Positions 25,534-38,497 of a stretch of 64,000 bases of DNA are shown piece after piece. This stretch comes from Paramecium tetraurelia (lineage: Eukaryota > Ciliophora > Oligohymenophorea > Peniculida > Parameciidae): NCBI RefSeq assembly GCF_000165425.1, contig NW_001799036.1:6623-70622 (forward strand), written 5' to 3'. A program made the position numbers and the translations under genes. The notes beneath the pieces were generated by a model, which made no database searches, was not told the DNA's origin, and was given only the letters and a program-made list of their open reading frames with translations. Each line of letters starts with the position of its first letter. The stretch's first letter is position 1.

Positions 25534-26008
25534 ATGAGTAATCAATTTGAAAAGTGCATTTAATCAGAGGACTCTGATAAATGTGTAGAATCAGCCAAAG
25601 CAGATGTCAAGAGAGATATATAAATGAATTCCAAAAAAATATTAATTGATAAAATTATATATTTAATGAATTTAAATGATTCTCAAATAGTAGAATATCA
25701 ATAAATACAAAACAAATATCAAAGAAAGGTTCTTAAATACTGTTGGTCCTCTTAATCCAATAGAGAGCAATTTATTGAATGCATGCTCAAGTAGTATTAG
25801 ATATTATAGTAGAAAAAATGAGCTATTTAATATCTAGTAAGAATTATTTCATCATAAATTACGCTTTGTGCTTGATTAGACCAACAATTAATGTCTCAAA
25901 AGTATCAAAAGCAAATTCGATGAATAGATGTGTCTTCAAAATGCCAGAGATTAGATTACCATTTTTTAGGAATAATTTGAACATACTCTATAGAAAGAAT
26001 TATTGTGA
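25534..26008 (+). CDS. Small paired-cysteine protein A, 151 aa
   Basis: One 19-nt intron (GTAGTATTAGATATTATAG) leaves 456 nt and joins two frames that look coding only when spliced. The protein has three Cys pairs: KCIQSEDSDKC (Cx8C), CWSSQSNREQFIEC (Cx12C) and CLKSIKSKFDEQMC (Cx12C), set in helical Gln/Lys-rich sequence. Paired Cys in helices recalls CHCH or small Tim proteins of the mitochondrial intermembrane space, but the spacing (Cx9C or Cx3C) differs, so I do not assign it. A similar gene follows 25 bp downstream. Confidence 0.5.
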
Positions 26009-26033
26009 ATGTATTATAAAATAATTATTAATT

Positions 26034-26406
26034 ATGGCTGAACAGCAATAGTAATTGTTTCTAAAATAATTAACTGTCAATGTGTAATCTCTCCAAAGAT
26101 ATATTCAAAAAGAAACAAATGAATAAAGAGAGAAATGCTATCAAATTTATTTGTAATCCAATGAAAATTATGATGAATATTACAAATGTATTTGCTATTC
26201 CAATATCAAAAGGCATTCAGTAATTGCAAACAAAAAGAAAGACAGTTGATCGCACATATGAATCAATGGTTAAGTATTGGCCATTTTGGACTCAAAATTG
26301 TTTTGAAAATTCAGAAACGAAGGATTAAATTTTGAACTGTTAGAAACATACAACAGAATCTTTAACCAATTTTTTATAGAATTCAATCAATTAATTATAA
26401 ATTTGA
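26034..26406 (+). CDS. Small paired-cysteine protein B, 115 aa
   Basis: ATG 26034 starts MAEQQQQLFLKQL. A 25-nt intron (26188-26212) leaves 348 nt ending at TGA 26404-26406. There are two Cys pairs: one Cx16C (CYQIY...YYKC) and one Cx12C (CFENSETKDQILNC). The protein is otherwise helical and polar, with no signal peptide. It is probably a tandem relative of protein A. The frame is also open upstream of the ATG, but the spacing and the family resemblance favour this start. Confidence 0.55.
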
Positions 26407-26604
26407 ACATTTAATATATCAATACATTATGGATTATTATAAAGCAAATGCCATCCATTTTATATTCAGATTCACAATAAATTTAGTATTTCCAAATAAC
26501 AAATTCATTTTCAATTTAATTTGTAGTTTTTCAAAATATCGATACATAGTTCAACACTTTGCTTAATGTTCTAAGTGAAATCTGGCATTAAGTTTAAAAA
26601 TATT

Positions 26605-26943
26605 ATGGTTTTATTTCAATTAGTGCTATTTTTGGCAATAATAATAATAATACTAATAATGGGAAATAATTTTTGTTACTCAAAAATAGACTAAGAATCA
26701 ACCATATCGTAATTAATTTGTTTATAGAAATTAAATGAATGCAATGTATATCTAACCATTGGAAAAATAGAAAATGAAGCTGTTGATTGTATGGTATAGG
26801 AGAACGACTAATTTTAAAAATTTCCAGTTCCATGTAAATTTTAAACGAATGATAACACGTACAATTTCATCAAATCTACTGAAAGTACTTTGATATTATT
26901 TAAAGAATAGAAAATTCAAAAAATTATATTTAAGTTTTGTTGA
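26605..26943 (+). CDS. Probable secreted cysteine-containing protein, 112 aa
   Basis: A single frame from ATG 26605 begins with a strong signal peptide (MVLFQLVLFLAIIIIILIMG, partly encoded by an ATA repeat). It continues with five to six Cys (FCYSK, ICLQKLNEC, DCMVQ, PCKF, FC). It ends at TGA 26941-26943, although an intron at the end could extend it. It is most likely extracellular or luminal. No family is recognised. Confidence 0.45.
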
Positions 26944-27665
26944 AAAACTATGTAAATGGAGCTGGCTAAAATCATAATGAAGGAGAAAAGTAAAAATTAT
27001 ATGAAATAATTTAAGATGTTCTTAAAATAGTAAATTTTATAACAATTATAGGCTGATGAAAGATAAATGAGATCTATAGCGTTTCCAGTATTTTTAATAA
27101 AAGATTATACAACCTCAGCAACAATAATGCTTATGGCAATAAAAATATTCATTGTAGAATAAATCTGTTAAAGACTGACAAAAATTTATATCATTTTAAA
27201 TGTAAGTCTATTTATAAACTGTTTTACTTTAGTCCATTGAATAAGTCTCGAGTTTCAAATGGGTATTTTCATAGGTCTTTGATATAAGAAAGTCCTAAAG
27301 ATTGTATGATAGTTCAATCAATGAAGATTGGGAATTGAGAACCACTGAACTCCTAAACTAAAATGTGTAAATAGTGAAGAGTAGTATGCCTTGAATTTAT
27401 AATAACTTTATAGAATTATTCAAAAAAGCTTTAGTTTATTTCTCAATAAGAATGCATACATGAATTTATTAATTTTATATAATTTAATTCCATTCTTACT
27501 AATTTCGGAATGCTTATAAGTAAATTACCTCTATTAGAATAAACAACATCTCAAAAGATTCTATTTAATAAAACAAAATTAATCTAAGAAAACTCAAACT
27601 GTGCAGGTTTGGAGAAAACTTGCAGACAGACAAACGCACTTAAAGCTAAAAGACAGTTAAGTATT
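26944..27665 (+). other. Open but unresolved sequence upstream of the RING gene
   Basis: At about 27380-27665 two plus-strand frames are open at once, one with a hydrophobic stretch (NAYMNLLILYNLIPFLLISE). The RING frame itself is open upstream of its ATG to about 27390. The RING gene could therefore start earlier, or a small membrane protein could lie here. I could not decide. Confidence 0.3.
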
Positions 27666-28338
27666 ATGAAACAATTTATTGAGTGCAAAAAGTAAATAAC
27701 CACACAAAATGATGAATCAATATCAAAAAGAGGGCATGTAACCAAGTCATAATCTGACTGCATGATAATTGAAAAACTTCAATAGGAATTTGAACAAAAG
27801 TATTAAGAGCAAGTATGTAGAGAAAGTGATAATTTAGGTGAAGATTTCTGAGGATTTAAAACTAGAAAATGTCAAATTAAAAATGCAGTTAGATGAGCAG
27901 GAATAGCAAATTATTTATCTAAAATTGCTAAATAATGATTTACGCTATTAGATAGAGAACTCTACTTTAGCATAATAATTAAAGAAGTTGGAGTCAGAAT
28001 ATAAGGATACTTATAGAAGGATGGATGACACTCTACGAAAAGCAATTGACGAGAACTATGAAAGCTAAATAAAAATGAAAAATCTATCAATTAAATCTCA
28101 ACAGTTAGAATAATTTACAGTAAGTGTTACAATAATGAATTAGTTTTCTTTAAGACAGCAACTTACTTGCAAACTTTGTAGAAAGGAATTGTAAAATACG
28201 ATTACTGTGATTCCATGTGCACATAATTATTGTTAGCGATGCGTTTCCGGATATGTGGGGAGATGCTTTGCTTGCAATGACGATGTAATTATTTAAATTA
28301 TTAAATAAGAGCGTTGTTTAAGCTACATATCATAATGA
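27666..28338 (+). CDS. Coiled-coil RING-finger protein, 207 aa
   Basis: Two introns (25 and 24 nt) leave 624 nt. Residues about 30-145 are a long coiled coil (EDLKLENVKLKMQLDEQEQQ). The C-terminal about 55 residues form a C3HC4 RING: CKLC, PCAHNYCQRC and CFAC are visible, and these ligands bind two zinc ions. RING proteins usually act as E3 ubiquitin ligases. The coiled coil probably mediates dimerisation or substrate binding (inference). The stop is TGA at 28336-28338. The start at ATG 27666 is the best supported, but the frame is open upstream. Confidence 0.7.
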
Positions 28339-28482
28339 ATACATTGGCGATTTGATAAATATGTATAAAATATTTGAGAATATTATGAATATATTAAAAA
28401 CTTGATATAATTTATATAAAGTGATTTTTAAGCAACTATAAGATATTAAAATTTATTGATTAATTATATATATAAATAATAG

Positions 28483-28787
28483 TCAGAGGTTGAGTAAACC
28501 TTAGTAGTAATCATTATAGACATCATGTAGTTATGATTCGATTCTTTGATGACATCTTTCATATTCCCTATCGTTAGTATTTCCTTTGTAACATTCAAGA
28601 GCCTGTTTTTCGATGAATAGCATTTTGATGGATAGGTATTTTGCAAAGTTGTCAATTTTGCCTTCATGTCTTTCCATACCTAAAAATGATGAAATAGAAA
28701 TATACATGTGGCGAAGAGTTCGAAGGTTTTTGAATTTCTGAGGCAAATCTCTTTCTACTTTTCGGCCAAGTCTTATTGTTTGAGCAT
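28483..28787 (-). CDS. Small twin-Cx12C protein C, 92 aa
   Basis: A 26-nt intron (GTATATTTC...TTTTTAG) joins two frames into 279 nt. The protein has two exact Cx12C pairs, CLRNSKTFELFATC and CYKGNTNDREYERC, separated by about 30 helical residues. That arrangement gives a possible disulphide-linked helical hairpin. It has no signal peptide. The spacing matches the pairs in proteins A and B 2-3 kb away. The start at the ATG of MLKQQDLAEK is chosen; the frame is open a little further upstream. Mitochondrial intermembrane-space localisation is possible but unproven. Confidence 0.5.
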
Positions 28788-29153
28788 TTGATCAATCGAG
28801 ATTTAACTGTCTTCTTTTAAAGTTTTTTGAAGTCATTCTCATATTACTATTTTCTTTACATTTGTTTTGGTGTATTTAATATTGATTTCCAGAGGTAAGA
28901 TATTGGTTGGTTTTGAATTATGATAATTCATCATTACAGTATATTAATTTCAAATTTGGATGATTCATTATGTAATAACAAATAGCGTCATTTTATTAAT
29001 ATCATATTTTTATTTTATATTTATATGATGTAATATGAATAGTCTATAATTTATAGTTCGTTAATTAATTCAGTTAGTAATTTGGGAAAGCATTTGAGAT
29101 GGATAATGATAAAGTACATAGATTATAAAATGTAAATAGAATATTGTTAGTAC
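28788..29153. other. AT-rich spacer
   Basis: This spacer lies between the start of the twin-Cys gene and the 3' end of the guanylyl cyclase gene. I see no convincing gene or RNA. Confidence 0.4.
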
Positions 29154-32100
29154 TCAACGACAACTTTCTGAATGATGTTCCTGCAAATCCATGGAAAGTT
29201 CATCAAAGGTTCTAATAGTAATGAAATATCCATCAGTGGATGTGTCTATAGATGGTATATCTACGCGCGTGTGAAAGCAGAATCGGAATTCTTCAGGGTA
29301 GTGTTACTCCAAGATTTCTTTGGTTGTTGAAGAAACCTGGAGATTACCCCTTTCTCCCTTTGATTCCATCTTATTCGCAATAAGAACATCTGGTCCATAG
29401 ATATCATACCTAACAATTTCAGTACCCAAGACTCCTCCTATAATATTACCTGTGTGAATTCCAATACGCATGTCCAACCCTTGAAAATTAATATGGTCTC
29501 TGACTCTCTTGATAATGCTAATCATCTCAAATCCCAATTCCACAGTATTCTTAGCCTCCTATGCTATATTCCTATCTTTGGCATCTAACATACCCATCAC
29601 AACATAGCAATCTCCGATTGTATACAATTTATAGACTGACTTTTCTTAGCAGCACTTATCAAACTCAGTGAAAAGGTTGCGTAACATAAATACAACCTAC
29701 TCTGGGGATACTTTGCTGGAATATTCAGTAAAACCAGCAATGTCAGCAAATAAGAGAGTAACATTTTCATAACTGTCTTTAAGGACAGCTCTTTGTTGTT
29801 AGAATTTGAGAAATTGTTCGAGCATATGACTTGGTAATTGATGTTTAACCAAGGAGTCTAATTATTAATGCTTAGCCTTTAGTTTGCATTTATTGTTATA
29901 TAATTGGACATTCTTATTGAATTTATAGATCTGATTAGAAATAAAGATTAATTATAAGATGATGGCATAATAAATGAGACTCTTTTCCCAATTTTTGACC
30001 AGAACCACAATCAAATTGACTGAAATCATCGAGATACTCTCTATAACCTTGTATTTCATCTTGATAATAGGGTTCAACTAAGTCATGAATGACAAGAAGA
30101 CTCCAACAGCAATACAGATTTCTCCTACTATGAAACTCTAATAAGAGAAGATATGAATGATCCACCATATCATTGTTATAATATAACTGTAGATGAAGTA
30201 AATCTCCTTGAAATATTTCTCTCTGTATTATTTCATTATCAATAACACTAAGAATACAATCTTGATTGCCACAATTACATATCCAAAAGATAGATTGATA
30301 TACCAAGTATATTAGTTCTCAAATATCTATGCAATCAATATGGTTGATGTGTTTTAGACCAACAACAATGTTGTCACTCCTGCCTTCAATAAAATTACCA
30401 ACACTGTATTTTTCTTAGTTAATTCCCTATAGAAATCATGTATATGACATTAGTCAACCTCTGGATCAAAGTCCAAAAAGAGTTTTCTTTTGTCCAAGAT
30501 CAAAACATCTGTTTCTATGAATTCCTCATCACTCTAATATAATTGCTTCAGTTTCTCCTTCTCTATCTCACTATTGGGAAAATCAAAATTCTCATCCACC
30601 AATAAGTTCTCTTTTCCCAATTTAATCTCTATTGCTTCTATCAAATTGGCTCCTTCCACACTCATTTTATACCCTATCTAATTTGCATGATCACTATCCC
30701 CATGCGAATTCTATTGTTATTGCCCATCTACATTAAGACTTGACTTGTGTTGTAATTTCGGATTACTCTATTTCAAATGAGGCAAAACAAGTGTTGGTTT
30801 TCTCTTCACTTTCTGATTCCTCCCTACCCTCTCTGAATTATCCTGTGTAGCCACCGAATTCTGTAGATTATTCTTACCTCTTCCATCCTTCACACACTAC
30901 TTCTTATGTCTTAATGATTTTCTTTGTTCCTATTCGGATAATATATAAGTTACTAAGACTCCTTTTCCCTTTGCTTCTACAAAATCCTTTGTAAATATGA
31001 AATCCTATGAACCACTAACTAATTTATAAGCGTCTTCAGAAATCTTGATTTGACCATCTTAACCAGTCGAACATACTCTACTTGTAGTATTAACCGTATC
31101 ACCGATCAATGAGAACTAAGGCTTATGATAACCAATCACTCCTGCAATCACATTGCCATAATGAACACCTATTTTCACTATTATTTCCCCAGATCCACAA
31201 AAATCTTATTACGATGCAAATTTCCTCATTTCAAATGCCACTTGGATTGCTCTAAGTACTGGATTAGCACTGTTTTAAGAGACAATGTTCTTTAATCCTG
31301 CAGCTGCCATATAGGTTTTACCCACAGTTTCTATCTTCTATAATCCATATTGACTACACAATGAATCATATTATCTAAATAAGATATCCAATAAATGTAT
31401 CACATTCTCCTTTTCTGCCTTGATTATTTTATCAAATTAGCATATATCACAAAATAATATTGCCACTTCTCCTTGATTCTCTTAAATGTCGAATTCGCCT
31501 TTCTAATTGATTATATTTCTAATGAACTTCGGCATCAAAATACTCAAAGTGTCACTAATTGAATTCGTCTATTGATCCAAAGTCAGCATTTGGATGAACT
31601 CCTCTCTTGAATTTCTCTGAACTCTAAAATGCATTCCACTTGACAATGCTGTCTGCATTAATGCAATCAAATAGTAATTCAACATAATGTATTTATTAAA
31701 GTTGGCATCACTGGTCGTATTATTAGCACTGAACCTGATTATAAAACTGATATTGAGAGCAAAACAATAGAAGATGATTGTCAAAGGTCTATCATCTATT
31801 AATGGCTACAACATAAATAACTACATGATTAACATGTCTGTCAACTCATTGTCATTATCCTGATAAAAATAAGCATCATAAACAATTTTATATATCAACC
31901 TACTTGTGATCAAAATCTTGCTAATTCTGAAATGATATTTCTAGAATGCCACTGTGTATATGAACAATGCCATCAACACCTATGCTGCATTATATCCAAT
32001 TGTAAAATACAAAAACCAAGTATAATCAACATCTCGATTGATCAACCAAATCTAAACTAGGATTGCCCCTTCCACTAACATCCAACTAAGTGGATAATAC

Positions 32101-35100
32101 AGTCTGTAATATTCGATTATAGATGGTAACTCATTTAATTGATATTTGATTTCTAATTGAATATTTTTGAAGGTTTAAGTAATCTTATTTATTTTAGTTG
32201 TCTTTACACTCAATACTATCCCAGATAATATCTACTTTATTATTGGATCTATTTCTTCTTCGGTCTTAAACAATTTCAATATATATTTCTGGATATTTAT
32301 CACCAAATTATCCTTTCTTCTTTTCTAATTATGTATTTAGATCGGTTTGATCTTATTATTTATTTCAATCTGATCATCCTCTTTGTATAGGGTAGTATGA
32401 ACATAAATGGAATGAAATTGAGTTAGAGTCTTCTAAAAACAAAAAAACAATAGTTGCAATGATAATATAAATAAGAATGATTCAAAAGATATAATGTATT
32501 AGAAGAGATCAAACATATTATAAGCAAAGTAGTCCAAGTAACCAATAGTACAGAAAGCAAAATAAGAAATAGGCAATATCATATATTAGTACAAACTAGC
32601 ATGAGTTAATTATTTTGTTAAGTCCAATAACAATATGATAACAAACATCTGGATCGATTTCATCTCCTCATCAAAGGTTTTCCCATTGTTGTTCCTTATA
32701 TCCATAGTACTAATCATGATTGCTATAATTAAGGCTTCAGATGCTGAATAGAGTATTACCTTGTAAAAGAATAGCCAGTATCTCATCTGTCTAAAATCTA
32801 GTTGATTTTGATTAAAGAAATAGACGAGTTAATTTTTGATGTTGGTGGCTTTCTCCCTTTTTGGAGTCATCCTCTGAATGTATAACAAGAGACTTGGAAT
32901 GATATATAAAAAGCTTTGAAAGTAATCTAAAGGAGGATAATAGGTGATGCCTTTGAATAGAATCTAAAAAAACAATGTAAAACAGAGCAGATAACTTCGA
33001 TAGAACGAGAAGGTTATGATATTCTCCAACAACTCTGCTGACTGTCTACTTTCAGATAAAACTGTGCATATTAAATTTGGATAATCTTTAACAACGATAT
33101 CTGTTGTGCCAACATAAGGTATATTATTATACTAATACTCTATTTTAACGGGAATACTTACTTTTGAAATCCTTTATTGCAGGCTTAAACGTGATCTAAT
33201 GGAGTTTGATACTTTTTGAATCCTTTTTAGTTCTCTGCAATTGCTCCATCTTTTCAACGGCAACCTACTGATAAAGTCTTTGACTCTATAACTAAATAGC
33301 AAAATCAGAGTATGCCATCAATCTACTATCATTGTTATCATCCCCAATTACTAAGACTCTTCTTCTCCAAACCTATTTTTCTTAGAGGATCTTAACTAGT
33401 ATTGCCTTTTGAGTCTTCGTCATCCTATAACCTACGACTGACGTGGAGAATGCAACGATAAAACACAAATGATTGAACATTGAATTATCTTATGATATTT
33501 TATCCAAAGTCTCTCCATGAATCAGAATAGAAAACGGTTTAATTCTTTATTGAGAACTCTATAGTCCAGGCAGGAATCCTTTGGCACTCTATCTACGGCC
33601 ACTTGTGTGGATAGATTTGCGTTTCTGACTTGGACTCATCGCTAAGCGATCAGATAATCGTTTTTCTAGAATTGTTGAATCCTCCTTCAAATGCTTTATT
33701 TGATTGTTATATAACCATTAGATTTATTATTTGATCTATAGAGTGGCATCTTGGGAATCAAAATGGATTATAGGTATCAAGTCCTTCAAAATTTCTGTTT
33801 TATAGGCAATGGGCAAAACTTTATCTAAGGAATCTCCACTGGCAATCCAAATGATCATATCTGCAGCAAGGAAATTTTTAATGACTGTGGTAATAGACTT
33901 TCTTAATTTCTCCTTGATTCCTATAACGAGACTCAATTCATAGGCTCTTGGCTATGTTTTCAATTCTTACAAAGGGTTTTTTAAGAATTGCTAATATTAA
34001 GTGTTGTCCATAAAGGATTTAAAGAATACTACTGGTCTGCATCCATTCATATAGAGTTTATAGATCATGTTGTCCCATTTCTCCCTCTCCTCCTTATTCA
34101 TTAATATCTAATCACTCATCTCTTGACTATCATCTCTGATAAATTAAACATAATCATATGCTTAATCGATATCTTCAAAAAATCTTCTGTAATCTTATTT
34201 TGTTAGTATCACACTTACTTTATAATGTTCCAATTGAGTTACAGTAACAGGTACTTCTGTCAGTCTGCCATTGATTTCAACAATGTATTTACTCTTATTT
34301 ACTGCTGAGCATATGAATCTGTAATTGAAATGAGAGATGAATTCTAATTGTAGATTATCTATTTTTGATGAAAATTCATGTTTGAATGTATCTTCAGATT
34401 TATTGTAGGTGGATTAGGTGTTGTGACATATCATTAGTATCAAGATAGCTTCTTCTGTTTATTTTCTACTTTCACTAGTAATCAATTTATTCAGAAAGTC
34501 CTTCTCATCCAAACTTCTCAGATCTTCATTGTTCTTATTTAAAGCATCTTCCGACAGGAATTTAGTGAAATTCATTGATCTTTCAGCTCCAAACCTCTTC
34601 TGTTTTTCAGATCTATCCATTTTGATACTGTGCTTAGCTCTGATAGTGATTCCAGATATCAGAGTAGATTTCTTCATATCTTTGGGACTTTGTTGTTGTT
34701 GCTGATTGCTATTCAAAGATTGTTATTGATTGCTGATTTATTACTATTGATTGTTGATATTATTGTTGCTACTTTACTATTAGATGCTATTGATATTCAT
34801 ATTGCTATTTTGCTGCTATTATTATAAATATTATTAGACTCCACTTCCTTATCCATAATTGTTGATATCTGTGTTTGATCCCCATGAATCCTGAAATATT
34901 TTAGGTTGTTTACTTCGATGTATGTCTCTCAATTTGAAGTTATCATCGATTATTTCTTCAGGGTCAAAATTAGCTTAGTCGTTGTTGTTGGTATCACAAT
35001 TTTCCTGATTGGAGGGTACCTGCAATTCCTCTTATTAAACAGGCCTGATTGATGGGTGTTTGGAGATGCGTTTCATTTGTTTGGGTTTTGGAGAGATCCT

Positions 35101-36745
35101 CACTTGAGAGGCCTCCTTTTATTGAGATTGGGATTCCTTCATCAAGAATTGTTGGAGTTCCTGGTTGTCCTGCTGTTGTTGTTGGTAGGTTTTCCACTCA
35201 TACAAATCATCAAATGTTTTGTGTTTGATGGAGAACAATTGATCATTGAAATGAATCATCTTCAACTTGAAAGAAGGAATGGTCATTGTACCAGTCTTAT
35301 CAAATATCACACTGTCTATTAAACTTAGATCAGCTAGAGGGGAGTCATTGATTCTCTGATAGTTGGATGACAATTGCAAAGGAGTGGAGTCGCAGGTCTT
35401 TGGAGTGGGTTGAGTTGAATGCTTTTGGAATTAGTACTATTTAAATATCATTGTACATAAAGTCATGAAATCAAACATAAAGTGTAAATAGTAGGGGATC
35501 ATATTAAGATATCCCAAAAGATACTTACACAAGGTTTGAAGACTCCATGATCGACCATAAGCCATAAACCTTAATGATTCCGTCATCCAAGAGGCAAAGG
35601 AGAGGACAATCAAGAGGACTAGAGTGAATTAAAAGAACCTGTCAACTTTGGTGTAAAAGAAAGAGTGATTCACTCTTGTCTTGGGCTAATTGTAGTAGTA
35701 GCGACAACTCAATCCAGCAAAGAGGACCAATCCGTAGATGTAATCGCAATTCAATAGGAGTTGTTCTCTGAAGAGGATGTTCTCTTTTTTAATGTCAATG
35801 GCTTGAGGATCGTTTTTGAGTCTCACAAAGCCTGAATATAAGGATTTGTCGTTGTTGTTCCTATCATAATTGACTTTACCACTTAGTAAAAGTCGATACT
35901 CAAAGGAGTTATTCTTAAATTGATGCATTCTGGACATGCTGGTTAAGATGTTGGGTGATTTGTATATCTGATTGGTATTACCAGTGAAGTTGGCAACATC
36001 AACATTGCAATGATCTGAATTGGATTCCAAAATCAATAGATCTGCTGGAGAGATCTCATTTCTTTACAATACAACTATGTCACCCACTTCCACTTCATCC
36101 CAACAGACTGTTTCAAATATCTATACTTTCTGTTCCGGTCTTGGAGTTGATTAGACCTTCTTTTCATCTCTGAACGACGAAATTATCATCGGTTTGTATA
36201 CGTCTTATTTGCGTGGAGCCGAAAAGAGGATGATATCATTGTTGTTAGGGTGTTTTGTGTCCTCGTGAACGATAGTCTTATTTGTTGAGTTGATTCTCTT
36301 TAACCTTTTGAATATGGTCACTCTTCTCTTGTTGATTTGTTTGTCTTGTTGATGTTTGATCATTGAATAATAGAGCATCTTTATTAAGTACATGGCAATA
36401 CCCACCAATAAGGGAATGACAAATTGATAGAATAGTGAAAAGTCCTCGCCCTTCAAATCGATGATCGATAGACAAACTATGTTGGTTATGATGAATATCC
36501 AGTTCCCTGGACGGTTGGCATACTCTCCCAGTATTTGTGAGTAGGAGAGATACGAATGAATTCCATTGTGCAATTCAGCAGATGCTATTCCTTTCAAATT
36601 CACTGATTCCCCCATCTCGAATTCTATCTACACTATCATATAGCTTTTCTACCTGCCTTGAATAGAGCTCTTCCGATCTACGTATCATCTTGGTCACATA
36701 CTTCTTATTAATGTACTCGTATAGAGCCAAAGCAACTTTTTACAT
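29154..36745 (-). CDS. Guanylyl cyclase with N-terminal P4-type-ATPase-like domain
   Basis: The 7.6-kb gene encodes about 2450 aa. The N-terminal half (36.7-33 kb) resembles a phospholipid-flippase P-type ATPase: membrane helices (FVIPLLVGIAMYLIKMLYY), GDIVVLQRNEISPADLLIL and the phosphorylation motif DKTGTMT near 35290. Two membrane-plus-cyclase sets follow. The first cyclase domain (about 31.0-31.5 kb) has KIETVGKTYMAAAG, like mammalian C2, with Glu where guanine is recognised. The second (about 29.3-29.8 kb) has LFADIAGFTEYSS with metal-binding Asp and GDCYVV, like C1. This inverted order is known for Paramecium, Tetrahymena and apicomplexan cGMP-producing cyclases. The ATPase A-domain motif reads TGNT instead of DGET. 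The start at 36745 is followed by a 25-nt intron. Interior introns (for example GTAAGT...TATTAG near 33150) were not all mapped. Confidence 0.9.
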
Positions 36746-37018
36746 TTAATAATAATAACTTAAATATTTTTCATCGTATTTTCACATTTTTAACTCCCCT
36801 CCCTTCCATTCTCTCCATTCAAATTCCACCCAATCCACCCCATTTTATGCACCACTCTCCCCAACTGACCCACTGTGCTTGTTATAAGGATACCACAGTG
36901 GATATCCATTTCCAACGTCATAAATTAAAAGCAAACCAAATAATATGAATAAGCAGATCTAAGATGTTTATGGAAAATTAATAAAATCTTTTTATCTATC
37001 CAAAACACTAGCATAAAT

Positions 37019-38454
37019 ATGAAAAACAGCCAGAAATTGGGAGGCAATCAAAAAATTCAACAAATCTATAACCACGAGGAGATGCTTGAATAAGAAGAGA
37101 TGTCAAAATAACTTAAAGATCAGCTATCACTCATATTAAACACCTCAAACGAACAGATCACCGTCAAGGAAGCACTTGAAGCAATTAAATCCGAGAATCT
37201 TCTCGAAACTCATAAAGCATTAATTTAACTCAGAAAGACCTTGTCTGTATTATTGTTTCAATAATTTAATAAGAATTTTGATTAAGCAGAACTATTTACT
37301 AATGAACTTGTACCACTCCTATTCTACTTAATCCAATTCGGAAGCACATACATCATCAAATTAGAAGCTACATGTTAAATTAATTATATATATTAGAAAT
37401 CATCTCCATTTTTGCAGGGGGCAAAAGTGAAATTTCAAGAATAATCTTTGAAAATGGCATTCTTCAATTGGCTTTGTCCATCCTCTAGAATGAAAACCCA
37501 GAATTGTCAATCCTCATAGTAGTCATACTGGGTAAATTGGCAGGAGAATCAATCCAATACAGAGATTGCATACTCCAAGTCTGTAATTTAGAGGCAATCA
37601 TACAGAAAATGGAACTCAAATACGAAGCAACCTACGTCTGGTGTCTCGCCAATATGTGTATTGGAAGACCCAGTCCAAAATTCGAATTGATAAGACCAGC
37701 CTTCAACATATTCATGAAAGTCATCATGTATGAACCTACACCAATTAATATCAAGATGATCAACGATGCAATCTGGGCACTTGGATACATGCTCGATGGA
37801 GAACCTACTAGAATTAACATCCTAATTGAATAAGGCATCATCAAAAGATTAATGGAATTGATGCATCAATGCAATTTTGTCTCCATCTTGAGAATTTTTG
37901 AATGCATATTCCAAGGCAATCAAGAATAGATCCGCTACTTATTGGAATGTGGATTCTTATCCGAAATCAGGAACATTCTGGATCCCAAAAGTCGAGAAAA
38001 GAGTGGCAACATGATCTAAACATTTGCAGCTACTGAAACCTTATTCAAAGTGTTGTCCAATCAGAATTTCTTAATATCTCTGTTTCGATCTTTATCGGAT
38101 GAGAATTCAGAAATCAGAGGAGATGCTTTAGAGATGATCGGAAATGCAGTATAACATGGGACTAATGAAGATGTAAATCAGATGGTCAAGAACAAACTCA
38201 TTCAGAGTGTTTTAGGGATGCTGGAGTTAGCTTAGGACAGAGATATACCTTCTCATCATCTTAAGAAAGGACTAGAGATACTCATAAGAATACTGCGGAA
38301 GGGGGAAATCAGATCAAAGGATAGACAGGACAATCAGTATTTTACCGTATTCATGTAGATTGATGGAAAAGATGTAATATAAAAGCTACTATCCTTTAAA
38401 TAGGATGACGTTGCGAAATATGCTTACATCTTTAAATAGGAATTCACCTTATGA
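37019..38454 (+). CDS. Importin alpha (karyopherin alpha), armadillo-repeat NLS receptor
   Basis: One 23-nt intron (GTTAAATT...TATTAG) leaves 1413 nt, 470 aa. Armadillo repeats fill the protein: EATQIISIFAGGKSEISRII, LSILIVVILGKLAGES, YVWCLANMCIGRPSP and NDAIWALGYMLDGEPTRI. These match the conserved W...N/ASG helices of importin alpha that line the NLS groove. The N-terminal importin-beta-binding segment is short and not very basic. The protein would carry classical NLS cargo through nuclear pores together with importin beta. The next gene starts only 43 bp after its stop. Confidence 0.85.
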
Positions 38455-38497
38455 ATACATAAAAATTATAAAATTATATCCAATTTTTCCTCCAAGA

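Noticed and set aside
28464-28746. Two overlapping minus ORFs of 67 and 71 codons
   Set aside because: They are pieces of one spliced twin-Cys gene in different frames; only the spliced form has both Cx12C pairs.
34459-35379. Short plus-strand Leu-rich ORFs
   Set aside because: They are shadows of Gln/Asn-rich loops in the guanylyl cyclase/ATPase gene on the other strand.
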